NCBI GenBank assembly: GCA_037893225.1
Contig: JAZGUH010000488.1
Span: 992,001-1,056,000, forward strand
Source: Hippasteria phrygiana
Lineage: Eukaryota > Echinodermata > Asteroidea > Valvatida > Goniasteridae
Direction: 5' to 3'
DNA length: 64,000 bases
In this document: piece after piece, positions 50,381 to 62,189 of the stretch
Numbering within the stretch: position 1 is the first letter of the stretch
How the letters are laid out: each line of letters begins with the position of its first letter
Program-made: the position numbers and the translations under genes
Notes under the pieces: generated by a model
Databases searched by the model: none
The model's input: the letters and a program-made list of their open reading frames with translations, nothing else
What the model was told of the DNA's origin: nothing

Positions 50381-51778
50381 TTGGCGGTACAATATCGTCT
50401 ACAGAATTCCTCTATAAATTACAGTGAGCACACCTTTTCAGCAGAGCCACGAAATTTGGCCCACTGCTGAAGGAGCGCGCACCTGGAACGGCACAAATCC
50501 CCACACCGTGGGTCCCATAAAAAAAAACATGGGACGCCCGTGCACTCCATTGAACATTGAGATCGTAAACTCGCCACTTAACTTCTTTGTTGCACAAAAA
50601 TAACTGAATGATGAGTTTAAAAAGTCAGCTTTTCCTCTTCTGTGTGTGTGTGGGGGGCGCTCACAATATTCTTAATAATACTATTATTTTTTTCCGTTTA
50701 CGATATTTACAGGGGGGGGGGGGGGCGACTGGGGGCGGCGACGACGCCCCCTTCCCTCCCGCTACGCCGCTGCACAAAACATATACTAGCAAACAACATA
50801 CTGCATGAACACACATACGGCTGACGCTGCAGACCGTCTCAAGAATACGTCTTCAGAAAAGAACCGTAGAAAATCTGAGTGCAAAATGCAAAAGGATTTG
50901 TTTTCAAAATTGAGATTTGATAATTCAGTTTTCAATTTTGAATTTTCAATTATTAATAAAGATGAATAAGGGCTGATTTTGAACTTTTGTTCTCTCTCTA
51001 GTAGTGAAAAAGATTTATAATGAATTATTTTACTCAAGTACGGATAACTTACAATAAATCTATTTTATATGGAAAATGACGTCCCTTTAGTCGTCCATTC
51101 GAGTACTAATTAGTAGCCCGAATTAGCCTTTTCAAAAATAAAGTGTGCCCAGGGGTATAATCTTTTAGATTTTCAAAGTAAAGTGGGACAAATTCGAAAA
51201 ATGTGAGGTACATTATCTTTTTAGTGAAAGGTACTGCCTTTTCAGAAAATCTAATATTTTCTTAACCAATTAATAAAATAATATCTCATTTTAAACAATT
51301 ATTTTATGAACAATGGAAAGGTAAAATATTTGTTTCGTGTACTAAAGTGTGCTAACCGGCCACTGTTGGAAAAACGTAATCTGCTGATTTTATGCAGCTC
51401 CCTTTGCTGCATGCGTTCTAGTTTTTTTTAATTCGCGACTGAGTTCGCACGTGCACACCGAATCGACAACCAGCACCTACCTAGCTTGCTGAAACAAAAT
51501 TCACGTGAATATTTGCGACCGGAGAGAGGAACGTGAAATTTTTGACGTGAATATTCACGATTTCCGATGTTTTGTCGTGAATATTGACGCGAATATTGAT
51601 GCGAATATTCACGATTTCCGATGTTTTGCCGTGAATATTGACGCGAATATTGACGATTTACGATGTATTGACGTAAATATTCACGTGAATATTCACGATT
51701 TCAGGCAAGTCGTGAAATTTTGTCGTGAATATTGACGTGAATATTCACGATTTCCGATGTCCCTTCAGGGCCACCATA

Positions 51779-52077
51779 CTCAATAGCCTATGATGCAATG
51801 TAGCTCGCAAGCCTCTGAAGAATAGACGAAAAGGTGCCTAGCTTTCCAAAGGGAGGAAAAACCCAGAATAATAGGCTAGGCTTATATAATTCCGGGGTTT
51901 TCCTCCCATTTAGTTCATAATTATATATTAACCTGGGGAAACTCAGAATATATTTAGTTTATATATAATATTCTGGGGAAACTCACGGATTAGACAGGGA
52001 CCGCAAACCAATTCACATGTAGGCCGAGACGGGATTTGAACCCGGGTCATAGTTGTGGATGGTCAGGTAAATGTATA
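51779..52077. other. Spacer with tRNA-like B box
   Basis: GGATTTGAACCCGGGTC at 52030-52047 is, on the minus strand, GACCCGGGTTCAAATCC, a strong B box. The A-box side is weak, so a SINE fragment is likely. Short motif GGGAAACTCA repeats nearby. Confidence 0.45.
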
Positions 52078-52470
52078 TTACTCACTCCAATACCGAGTAG
52101 CACTACTGCATCCTCTCAAAACCTTAACTCGCCGACTTTCTGCAAATTTCAGGGGGGGGGGGGGGGGGGGGGGAGGGGGGAATTGGCATTGTACACTTAA
52201 TTTAGTGGAACACATGAAATTGAATGGTTTATCATTAGCCACGGTTTTGATCGTTTAATTTTTGGGAGTGCTTGTTTTCTGGTCATTTTCTTTCTGTTGA
52301 GTGGAAACATTATTGTGATTTTTGTAGTTAAAATACTTTTACATTTGGCGTCTATATATAAGACATGATCTATGTACCCACCAAGTTTTATTACTATTGA
52401 ACCTTGTTTTGTGTTACAAAAAAACCCATAATTTTGATGACGCCACAAATGACCCAACTTGGTGCACATC
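52078..52470 (+). repeat. Dispersed repeat, copy 1 (partial)
   Basis: Aligns by eye to 53270-53620 and 62395-62740 through blocks such as CTCTCAAAACC, GCCGACTTTCTGCAAATTT, ACTTTTACATTTGGCG and TTTTGATGACGCCACAAATG. A 30-nt G-rich run (52152-52181) is inserted in this copy only. Confidence 0.75.
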
Positions 52471-52605
52471 TATACCAAAGCAATCATAAAAAAATTGAAA
52501 ATGTTATGATTATGTCATTGTAATATGCACACCTTTGAATGAAGATGAATGTATGTGTAACATTGTAAAAACCAACGGCTAACACTTTGTTAACACTTCA
52601 ACGCG

Positions 52606-52840
52606 TTAATATTAATACTTTACACGTAAAGGTATAGGAGGCGTTGCACGCGATTAACACTAAAACACGTTTAAATTGGCGTTGGTTTTAATGATTATCA
52701 ACGCTTGACGTGTTAATTTAGGTAGATATTAACACTTTAGAATGTTAATAATCATTAACACCAACGCCTATTTAAACGTGTTTTAGTGTTAATCGCGTAC
52801 AACGCCTCCTATACCTTTACGTGTAAAGTATTAATATTAA
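52606..52840. mobile_element. Foldback MITE with about 100-bp arms
   Basis: Arm 52606-52705 starts TTAATATTAATACTTTACACG. Arm 52741-52840 is its near-exact complement, and the loop is about 35 bp. Non-coding. The right end abuts a Kolobok-type terminus. Confidence 0.85.
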
Positions 52841-52908
52841 AGGAAACATGCTTCTCAAACTGGCCGGATCACATTCTATTTCATAAATAAATTCATTTAT
52901 ATGTACAG
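52841..52908. repeat. Kolobok-like terminus, solitary
   Basis: AGGAAACATGCTTCTCAAAC after TTAA (52837-52840) matches the right end of the element at 16724-17669 for about 65 nt in inverted orientation. No second end found. Confidence 0.7.
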
Positions 52909-53129
52909 GGTGTATCAAAAAGAAGTATACACTCAGAAAATTATCTCAAAAATGAAAATTTCAATGTTTTTAGAATAATGGCTCCATGGGTAGAAAACTC
53001 CTTTCAGGCTTTAAAATGACACCATGATCATTTGGCGCATTTCATGCATGACTGATCAGGGGCTACATTTGCAAACCTTGTCAAAAACGGCTTGCGCACA
53101 AAAATGGCAGTCAGCTGTGCATACATTAA

Positions 53130-53970
53130 GACCGTGGCTAGCAACTAAGGTTCAGTAGATAATGAAGCATTCACAACACGGAATAACAAAGAACATAATA
53201 AATTGTTGATGCTACTGATAGCTGAAGTCTAGTTACTAGAAACGTGTACGCCTCTCAAAACCTGTATGTACTCACCGGCACTCCGCAGTTGGAAAAAATG
53301 CAGTGTATACTATATTCATAGTTGGAACACATGGAATAATTGTTTATTAATAGCAACGTTTTGATTGTTAAATTTCAGGGAGCGGTTGTTTTATGGTTAT
53401 TTTCTTTCTTTCAGGTGGAAATAATGTGGAGCGTTATTGGAATTTTGTAGCTGTAAAACTTTTACAATTGGCGTCTAATTATATGGGACATGATCTATGT
53501 ACCCACCAAGTTTGATTACTATTGAACCTTGTTTTGTTATTGAACCTTGTTTTGTTATAAAAAAAAACCCGTAATTTTGATGACGCCACAAATGACCCAA
53601 CTTGGTGAACTTAAAAATTATGTGACATACCAAACTAATTACAAAAATGATTTTGAAAATACCTTGTTTCGTTCGGTAGATATCTTGAAAAGAGTGCTAA
53701 AAATGCAAATATTCCAATATTCATAAAATATCACGCAATGACGTCTTCATGTAGTCTACCCATTTGTTACATCTTGTCGCGAAATGTTGATTTACGCGTG
53801 AGATCGCCGTCGAGTTGTTTCACTGGTCCCATGCGAATGATGTTTGAAGTATTGGCTGGTACCCGCGGCCACCTGCACGCGAGTATAAAAGCGCGTGTCA
53901 TTATGCTTTCCGTCTCTTCTGCTCGCGGCCGGCGAGACAGTTGTCACCTGCACGGAAAACACCTGTGGGT
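53130..53970 (+). repeat. Dispersed repeat, copy 2 (most complete), with TATA box
   Basis: Starts near TAGCAACTAAGGTTCAGTAG, includes GATAATGAAGCATTCACAAC, the 52078-52470 blocks (with CTATTGAACCTTGTTTTGTT duplicated once) and then GGTAGATATCTTGAAAAGA and TTGTCGCGA. It ends after a TATA box at 53884. Collinear with 62190-62960. May be an LTR-like or promoter-carrying repeat. Confidence 0.72.
53884..53890 (+). promoter_or_regulatory. Candidate TATA box in dispersed repeat
   Basis: TATAAAA within GAGTATAAAAGCGCG, preceded by a GC-rich GTACCCGCGGCC block. The same arrangement is kept in the third copy at 62903-62909. Promoter activity is inferred. Confidence 0.5.
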
Positions 53971-53978
53971 GTAACAAC

Positions 53979-54220
53979 CACTGATCTCTATGTAAACTAG
54001 ATAGCGCATCGGCTGTTTGAGTTGACGCCACCGTCCGCCATTTTATCACTTAAAATACAACAGGTTTTCCAACCTGGGGTCTCCTTTCATCCTCGTTCTC
54101 CTTTATACATAGTGATCAGTTGTAAAGTGGGAGTAGTAATAATTATGGCGAGTGCTGGCTTCAGTTTCTTGTACAGCGCGCAATGGCCAATGAGCTATCC
54201 AGTTTATATAGAGATCAGCG
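53979..54220. mobile_element. hAT-like MITE with exact 8-bp target duplication
   Basis: A 242-bp element starting CACTGATCTCTATGTAAAC, with an inverted right end. It is flanked by GTAACAAC at 53971-53978 and 54221-54228. Same family as 30164-30455. Confidence 0.88.
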
Positions 54221-54472
54221 GTAACAACACAGTGGAGGCCCGCTTCCGCTGCATTGTGGAATGACACGTGTACAATTGCTTTCTTTATTGACAACTTTTA
54301 GCCCACCGTTTGGTTCAGTTGTTTTGGCATTGTAGTCGGAGGTAGTCAGGATATTGGGCAGTGGACGCCTGTATTCAGTGGGACACCTACGTGCATTAAG
54401 TAGAGGAGACTACAGAAGCTGATTTGAGGGTCAGGAGGAAAATACAGTATCACTTTTTTTGGGAGACACCTA

Positions 54473-54632
54473 CACTGTTAAAACGCTGTTTAAGATGTTG
54501 TTTAAATAAGTTAAACAACCAGGTTGTTCATGTGCCCTGCTTAAACAACTTTATTGGTTGTTTAAGCATGCAGGGCACATGAACAACGCGGGTTGTTTAA
54601 AAAGTTTAAGCAACGTTTTAACATTAACAGTG
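54473..54632. mobile_element. Foldback MITE, CACTGTTAAAACG ends
   Basis: Palindromic 160-bp unit with GTTGTTCATGTGCCCTGC facing its complement. Bounded by TA on both sides (54471-54472 and 54633-54634). Confidence 0.82.
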
Positions 54633-55848
54633 TAGGAAGACAAAGTTATCACCTGCAGCGGGAACACCTAAGTTCGGAACACAACATTAAACGCAAATCT
54701 GTAAGAATTTATAAACATTTCGACACGTTTATGAATAAACACTAAACACATGTTTATATTTAAATACTGCGCTTATTTCTATAAACACTATGTGTTTTTA
54801 CGTAAACGTATCAACATGTTTAACAAAAATTAAACGAGCTTGTTGAGTTTAATTTCGTTTAAACACGGTAAAACGAGCTTGGAAGTTGGCGGCGTGTTTG
54901 CCCCACTGTGCGTTTTCGCGCCATTGTATGGTCACACTGTTTATGTTCGAACATACCTCTTCAAAACTGAGCAAAAAACCGGCAATTTTACACGTTTTGG
55001 GTCCGGTTTCTGCTTCAATTGCACTAATTTCGAAAAGCCTACGTATCCAGCATTCCTGTGGGATATTTCTTGGTGCCTAGCTCGTTCGGTGAAGTGCAGG
55101 AGAGAAGGATTTCCAACTCGTCCCAAGGCTCTCGGACAGAACGCAATCAATCAAGACAACGCTGTACAACTTACAAGCAACCAAGTTAAGTCCATTGTTG
55201 TATTGCCCCGGGGTATCGCCTACCACCAGTGTATTCCTCTGCACAGTTCAGAGTGCATGCACAGTTCTTTGCCGTAACATATTCACATCATGACAATAAT
55301 AATTGCCATGTTACTGCATCATTGCTGTTATACTGACTGATTCTGGGTGTTTTTATAGTGTGGTTATAGAAATTTTCGGGGCTGTTTATAATTTTCTATA
55401 GTTAAAATGTTAGGTTTGGTTTGTTTTTGTTTTCAATGATGGGTTCTTACCTCGTCCACCGACAAACCATTTTACTGCGTAATTCTATTTGGCATGGTAA
55501 TCGTCACTTCATCATCGTGTTTCTTGATTTGTTGTGTTTTCATGTTTAAACGGTGGGGATTCTGTTTTTCTAACCCAACACATTCAGTTCATTGAATTCC
55601 TCGCCATTCTAAAAGTTAAATTTGGTTTCATTCATTCAATCATTAAAAAAATAATAATAATAATAATAATATTAATTTTCTTGTGAAAGATATCAATGGT
55701 AGGGTTTTCTATAAATTTTGTGTTGTTAATAAATTAGGTTTTAAGTCATTTTCAAGGCGCTTTATTATCATTTATAACCCCCATAGGCAGGACCATTGTC
55801 TGTCCCTTTAGCTGGCATGCAAGCATGCAAAGCTTATCCCCGTCACCC
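54633..55848. other. Spacer rich in GTTTAAAC-type motifs, no gene seen
   Basis: 54690-54870 is a cluster of TTTAAACA/TAAACACATG motifs in both orientations, similar in style to 59660-59770 and 60250-60600. The 145-aa frame at 54840-55277 has no recognised domain. A short (TAA)n lies at 55648-55672. Confidence 0.4.
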
Positions 55849-55962
55849 ACCCCCCCCCCCCCGCCCCCCCCCCCCTCCCCTCCCCCCCCCCTCTCTCCCC
55901 CCCCCCCCCTCTCTCCCCTCCCCCCCCCCCCTCTCTCCCCTCCCCCCTCTCCCCTCCCCAAT
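55849..55962. repeat. C-rich polypyrimidine tract
   Basis: Runs of 9 to 12 C separated by CTCTCTCCCC, about 110 nt. Frames through it are Pro-rich artefacts. Confidence 0.9.
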
Positions 55963-56869
55963 ATCCTTGCCAATACATTTTGTATTATGATTAGCCAATG
56001 TTGTGTGGGTTAAATTTACAAGCAGGTTGTTCTGGTCTTTTCGTAGGATGAAACAGGTATTCGATCTAGGGTCACTACTAATGATAAGACAATTTACTAC
56101 ACAACTCTCATGTGCACTATTAAGGTATACCGTAACACTGTTATTTAGAAAAATGCACTGTGTAAACTACATGTACTGTTGGCTGTGTGTGCATTTACTG
56201 CACATAATGTCAGTGCCATTTTGTGTCATCACAGGATCCTGAGCTGATCGCAAGCACCCAATCAGCTGCTGAGGTGGCAAACCTTTTCATGAATATTCAT
56301 AACTTTGCCAGTGCTGGATGCATGGTGGTGGGTGTGTCAAATCATACTTTAAAAAAGGGACATTGCACTTTGCCACTTTGTGACCTGGAAAACCCTTGTA
56401 TAGATCTCTACTAGGTGGATTATTTGATTGAAATGTAACAAACTGGCAAGCATTAAGCTGTGCAGACATAGCTGTGTGAAGGTTAAACAAGTTTATCCAA
56501 ATTGGTACTGCAAATTGGAGGAAAACAAAGGATTCTGGCACAGGATTAACCACTAGGATAGGAAACTATGCATGTCTAGTCTATGTAGTACTTTTCTTTC
56601 CTTGCAGGATGTGTAGAATTTGGAGACAATTTGTGCTTCAAAATGCCATTACACATTTTGTGAAAAACACATGATTCTAAACAGGATTCAGCGCTAAATA
56701 TTCATACCATGTCAGTCAATCACATTAGAGAGTTTTGACCAATGAAGGCTCTTGGAGGATCAAACTTTTAGCCAATGGGGCAGCTTCTTATTCTAGTGGA
56801 TGGTTGGGTGGGAATAAGAAGTGAAACTTGGGTTCACTTTGTCACCAATCCCTATTACCAACCACTAAA
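55963..56869. other. Unique spacer, no gene seen
   Basis: No domain or repeat recognised; a LINE fragment begins near its right end. Confidence 0.4.
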
Positions 56870-58010
56870 GTAATTTTTTTCTGAGGTACTTGACTGTCCT
56901 TTCTTTCATGGGGTTTGGGACCAAGACGCAATTTTGATGATAATGTCCCTCCATAAATCTGATGCTTCCCTTAATCAATTTAATTATTTTGGTACCCGTA
57001 ATTTCACCTATTCTAATATCCAGAGGCTTAAAGAAGATCTTCATACAGCCGACTGGTCCAACATTACTACCTGTGATAATCCTGACCAAGCATTTAATTT
57101 ATTTATTGACAATTTCATTAATAAAGTAGATAAAAATATTCCAACCAAACCACATAAATCTATATCAAAGTTTAATTCTAACCCCACTGCCCCGTGGATA
57201 AATAAACATCTTCTTAAATCCATTGATAAGAAAAACAAATTATATCGTCATTACACTGCTAACCCGACCAACATACTGACTAGTCTCTCACGAAATTCTA
57301 AAAAGCAATATTATGTTCGTCAGTTTGAGCAGGAAAAGAACATTCTATGAGTGGCTCAAATTCAACCGTTTGGCCATAAAATGTGGTGTTCCACAGGGGT
57401 AAATTTTGGGTCCATTGCTTTTCTGATCTATATGAATGACTTTGTTAAATCATCTGATGTCTTTTCATTTAATTTATTTGCCGATGACTCCAACTTATTT
57501 ATTTCTTTCTAATAGTAATTTGACTACTCTCACCAACACGGTTAATCATGAGGTAAAATCCATCTGTAATTGGTTTACAGTTAATAAGCTGTCACTTAAT
57601 ATTAAGAAAACCAACTATATGTTAGTTAGTAAAACTGCTAGTAATCTCCCCTCCAATATATTAATTCATGACATGGTCCTGGAAAAAACAGATTGTCTTA
57701 AATTTCCTGGATTATTCATTGATTCTAAATTAACATGGACTAATCATATAGATTATTTAGGTAAAATTATTGGTAGAAACATAGGTATTATTAATAAGCT
57801 CAAATATGTTATCCCTCCTACAATTTCTGTCTCTCTGTATAGTACATTAATATTGTCTTACCTTAGTAATGGTATTCTAGCCTGGGGAACATGTTCCCTC
57901 AGTAAACTTAACAGGCTTTCCCTTTTTCAAAAACGGGCTCTGCGAATTATTAATTTTACTTATTTCAATGCTCATACTGATCCTTTATTGGATTGATTGA
58001 CGAATAACAA
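56870..58010 (+). pseudogene. CR1/Jockey-type LINE ORF2 fragment with internal deletion
   Basis: First frame (56934-57350): RNFTYSNIQRLKEDLHTADW, DNFINKVDKNIPTK, PWINKHLLKSIDKKNKLYRH and SRNSKKQYYV, the linker between endonuclease and RT. Then, after a gap where most of the RT fingers and palm should be, CGVPQG with a stop, LGPLLF and FADDSNLFIS near 57478, and finally the frame 57436-57996 with NWFTVNKLSLNIKKT, FPGLFIDSKLTW and FQKRALRIINF. Frameshifts and stops show it is dead. Confidence 0.8.
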
Positions 58011-58091
58011 GATTTTCGAAGTTAAAGATATTTATTTTCTTCAGCTTGGGTCCCTCGTGTATCAATCTGTTTCTGGTTCCTTACTATCTTC

Positions 58092-58600
58092 TATATAATA
58101 ATAACAACTTTATTTACTGATGGTAGCCATGTCACCTCTAGGATGATTTTCGATAGGCCATCTCTTAAAAATTAGAAAGTATAAGATATACTAGGTAAAC
58201 AGACGAATACAAATTATAATATATAATAAAACAAGTAGATAATACAAAAATGAAACCAATTAAAATGGATACGGATGACCACCACTCGAGGAAGCCCAAC
58301 TTCGTCCCCTAAATAACAAGAACATGAACAATCATTGATATACTTACAAAAGCAAACAGGACAAGTAGACATACTACATGACCGGCACTGGGTGGCGGTG
58401 TGCGGCTGTCAGGCTGTGTAATTATGTAAACTAACCAACCAGGAATCAACCCATTAGAACCACACATTGCACGGCATGGCAGCTGCGCGCCGCTGTCCAG
58501 TGTGAGTTGTAGGAGGTCGTACCGGTTATTTTTAAGGTGATGAAGTAACTTCTGTTTATTCATTTTCTGTTTAAATGTGTTTAATTTTTATGGTTTTCAA
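58092..58600 (-). repeat. Possible 3' end of a retroposon, minus strand
   Basis: Read on the minus strand the segment ends in TCAGTAAATAAAGTTGTTAT followed by TATTATA, a polyadenylation-like AATAAA next to a short ATT-rich tail, as in L2/CR1-type 3' ends. No coding part identified. Confidence 0.4.
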
Positions 58601-58984
58601 TTGATCGTTTAACTTGCCCCAAATTATTGGCTTCAGCTGGCCCCTTGCAGGGGGATGGAGGCCGATGATCTGATTCTGGGAATCAAATCCCCGGTTGGCC
58701 CCTACGGGAAGGGAGGCGGTGAGAGAAATGTGCACCTAGCTCAGGGCAGCTGGGGAATAAAGGGGGTATGAAGAACGGTTTCTTATAAACATTTGCTACG
58801 TTTTGGTATTAACAATTTTGTGAAAAGGAGCCTTGCGGTATTGCAGTGCTCAGAACAGACAGGCCGCTTGCGTTTATGCAGCCGACCATCATTTACGTTA
58901 CCTTATGGCGGAGAGGCATACATTTTAAACTAACTTGAAAATCACAAATTATTTTGAAAGCATCATTAGATCATTTATCAATAG
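58601..58984. other. Unique spacer, no gene seen
   Basis: GC-richer stretch at 58620-58750 without a recognised gene. Confidence 0.35.
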
Positions 58985-59490
58985 ATAAGATTGCGGCAAA
59001 GCATTTTGTCTAGATTATATGAGTATAAGGTTGCGACAAAGCATCTTTAGATTATGATAAGATTGCGTTAATGCATCATTATGTTATATGATTGTAGGAA
59101 TGCGATAATGCATCATTATGGTAGATGATTATAAGATTGCGTCAATGCATCTTATAATGGAACTTGGTTAGGATTCGTCAAAGAATCCCTATGATTGCGT
59201 TAATGCATCATTATGTTATATGATTGTAGGAATGCGATAATGCATCCTTATGGTAGATGATTATAAGATTGCGTCAATGCATCTTAATGGAACTTGGTTA
59301 GGATTCGTCAAAGAATCCCTATGATTGCGTTAATGCATCATTATGTTATATGATTGTAGGAATGCGATAATGCATCCTTATGGTAGATGATTATAAGATT
59401 GCGTCATTGCATCTTAATGGACTTGGTTAGGATTCGTCAAAGAATCCCTATATGATTGCGTCAAAGCATCTTTATGATATATATATGATC
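58985..59490. repeat. Higher-order tandem repeat: 130-bp unit of roughly 35-bp subunits
   Basis: GATTGCGTTAATGCATCATT starts units at 59061, 59193 and 59323 (spacing 132 and 130). Each unit has variants of ATTGCGTCAATGCATCTTAT separated by TATATGATTATAAG-like linkers, plus GGATTCGTCAAAGAATCCCT, a short palindrome. Simpler subunits flank the array. Confidence 0.9.
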
Positions 59491-60734
59491 TGTTTAAATG
59501 ATCAGTACAATAATCTCGTAGATTTGATTCAGTTTGTGATCAGGTGTTCGTACATTAAACTATTTGTGACCTATACCGCAGCTCCTTGTTTCCGAGTTTT
59601 CCTCTGTGTTTAATGATACTGTTTAGTTTCTGAATACAATGTACTTTTGTTTATGTTATACACACTTTGACATGTTTAAAGCCTTTAACACTTTTTAAAC
59701 GCTGCAACGCATTTAAAGTAAAATTTGTTGTTTAAGTACTAAACACTCCTTTAAATCACAAGAACGTGTTTTTTAACTTTCCTTTTTTTAAATCTAGTAT
59801 GGGCCTATGTAGTCATGTTGCACCATTTTTGACTGGAAACTAAATTAAGCTAGACCTGTACGCTCATAACATCATTTTCATCAATTCACTATTAAATCTG
59901 GCTCGTCAACAAGCATTGTGATTGACGAAATTTCGGCCATCCGGGATTTGACTTAACAACAAGACCTCAGTAGATTAAAGTCGCCAAACAGAGGATTTCC
60001 GTATTCTTAATACTTGATTATACACAGACAGCAGCACAGAAGATAAATACACAAACTTCTAGTATAGGGAGCGATGGCGACCACACGCCTCTGGATTACA
60101 GAACACCATCATGGGTTTTATACAGCAAATATCGTGATTGGGTTTTATAATCGAATTCCATTCGGATTACAGTGAATTCAGATTAGAAAGTACTCATTAA
60201 AAAATAAAATAATCAGGTGCATGTCAAGGGCTTCAGTCAATGGTGGCAATGTCGCGTTTAAACGTCGTGTTTAAAATATACACGTCTCGTTATTTTACGT
60301 ATTTGTTTAAATGTTTAAAATGCAAACACGGTGTGTTAACTTAAATAAAGCTGTATGATTGAAACTAAAGGTTAAACGGAACATTAATTTCTAAGAGTAA
60401 TCGAACTGTAACATCTGCCCCTCATACGACAAATATTTTAAAAGGGCTTATCAAGTTGTTTTTTCAATAAAACATGAATACGATTTTTTTTAAATTGAAA
60501 CTCAGTTAAACGTGTTTAAACATACGCTTATCATCACATTGTGTTTACTATATAAACACCCAAGTGTTTCAATGTTCAATAGTGTTTAGATTATATACGC
60601 GTCATAGGTGGTCACCCGTCGGTGTAACAACCCAGTAGGGCCAACCTATCAAGGGATATTGCGCCATAAATTTGAACTCCATCCACACCCAGATGAATGA
60701 AATTTTGATTTCAGTGAACTAAGCATTGATAGTT
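59491..60734. other. Spacer with TTTAAAC-rich clusters, no gene seen
   Basis: Clusters of GTTTAAA/TTTAAAC in both orientations at 59660-59770 and 60250-60600 suggest decayed foldback elements like the one at 54473, but boundaries are not visible. Confidence 0.4.
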
Positions 60735-60895
60735 TTGAGAAGATTTTATTCTTCAAATTTTCAAAATGAACAAAGAAAACTGACAGGAGCGGGATTCGAA
60801 CCTGCGACCTCCGGAAACCGTACGGGCGCTCTACCAACTGTATGTTAGCGGTCTCCCAAGTTTGCAGTTTTATTTGTTAGGGGCGCTAGTCAGAA
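60735..60895 (-). repeat. tRNA-derived SINE, nearly complete
   Basis: Minus strand: GACTAGCGCCCC leader, AACTTGGGAGACCGC, A box CAGTTGGTAGAGCGCC, then GGAGGTCGCAGGTTCGAATC with the B box (60791-60802) and a CAGTTTTCTTTGTTC tail. Defines the family also seen at 17761, 17870 and 61038. Confidence 0.8.
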
Positions 60896-61037
60896 GTCAT
60901 AAACCCAGGGATCACACCCAATTTTACGATACAATCTGGGAAGCCACATTGTGGGGATCACTCAATGAGGATACGACTTTTTAACCTATAATTCGTCCAA
61001 CAAACCACAGGGTAAACTGACTGTGTAAATCTGAATA

Positions 61038-61098
61038 CATTTTCAAAGTGAACAAAGAAAACTGGCAGGATCGGAATTCGAACCTGTGACCTCCGGAC
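61038..61098 (-). repeat. SINE fragment, B box and tail
   Basis: GGAGGTCACAGGTTCGAATT and CCAGTTTTCTTTGTTCACTT on the minus strand match the end of the SINE at 60735. The A-box side is replaced at 61099 by a G/C-run MITE-like segment. Confidence 0.75.
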
Positions 61099-62189
61099 AC
61101 TGGCGGCGGAACAGGGGGGCAAGGGGGGGGGGAATTTGCCCCCCCCCCCCCTCTTTTTCCACTTGGGGGCAATGGCTCCCAACTTTTGGCATTTCAATCA
61201 CTTTTGGACATTTCAAGTTCGTATATTTGTATTTGCTTAAACACTACATGAGGCCATGAACATCTCACAGCTATCTCAAATGTTGGCCATATGCCGCACA
61301 TAAATGAACAGAGGCCATCTGTCAACAAGCCCAGGATATGATTCCAAAATATGATGGGTTTTTACGTAGAGGTAGGAAGTAAAAGATTTTCAGGAAATTT
61401 CAAGTTAGTATTTTTTTGGCACATGATGGATCCCTACTTTTTCTGCTGCCTTAACCTTTGGCAAAGTCTGAGAGTGGTACTTAGAATTATTTCTGAGACC
61501 GACTTGAGGTAATTCATTAGATGTTGTAGGAATTGTACATAATTCCCTGGTTTGCAGAGATAGGACCGACTGTCTTTCAAGTCATTATACACAAAGGTGC
61601 AAATACTCTACAAGAATCTGAAAACTGCTTATCGTTGGCAAGTACAGGATGAACAGAATCTACAAAACTGTCATCATTGCAACTTTTCAAAATCTGATCC
61701 GTTACCTCTACCTCATGAACAACTGAAACTAATGCTCAGAATTTAAACGCGCTACAAAATATAAATTGGAAATTTAATTTTTAGGTATATCATTAGGGGA
61801 AACTACATTACTGAAACCGATTTCATTCTGTTTTTCAAAGAACATGACAGATATACCGTAACGGTCATTGAGAGCAGCCTTGTAAAAGACTTTGTGCCCT
61901 TTGTTTACATCTGAACTGCCCTATATTCAAATGTGCCAGGCGGTATGCGCACGCATCGTCTTCTGCATAAATGGTGTTGAGTGACATCAAAATGTCACAT
62001 AATTCAAAGGCGATCTGACCTGCGACGTCACTCCTAAACCAAATGTTATACATAACATGATGCGTGCGCATACCGCCGGGCACATTTTAGTGTACATGTT
62101 TTGGCTAACATCGACTTAAAAACACCTGAATTACCTTAACAGTATAATAGATATGCATATTAGTACGCAAACAATTATCGCGCCTTATA
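61099..62189. other. Spacer beginning with a G/C-run element, no gene seen
   Basis: 61099-61170 has paired G and C runs (AGGGGGGCAAGGGG then CCCCCCCCCC). Further on, CCAGGCGGTATGCGCACGCA at 61936-61955 and its near complement at 62063-62082 form an inverted repeat of an unnamed MITE. Confidence 0.45.

Larger units (their letters stand above)
48466..51776. mobile_element. 3.3-kb DNA transposon with long palindromic-repeat TIRs
   Basis: Outer ends are TGGTGGCCCTGAAGGGACAT and its exact complement, flanked by TA (48464-48465, 51777-51778). The TIRs (left 48466-48674 plus 49268-49328; right 51378-51776) consist of repeated GTGAATATTCACG-type palindromes followed by a unique inner part ending in GCAGCTCCCTTTGCTGCATG. 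The interior has no recognised transposase, so it is non-autonomous. TA target suggests the Tc1/mariner group, but that is inference. Confidence 0.88.

Noticed and set aside
55796..56013. Pro-rich protein
   Set aside because: Encoded by the C-rich tract only.
58985..59490. CRISPR-like array
   Set aside because: Units are contiguous variants without unique spacers, and the context is eukaryotic.
54690..60600. One large transposon bounded by the TTTAAAC-rich clusters
   Set aside because: The clusters share motif style, but I could not align them as terminal inverted repeats.
60781..60850. Functional tRNA gene
   Set aside because: A and B boxes are present, but leader and tail belong to a repeated SINE family and no full cloverleaf was seen.
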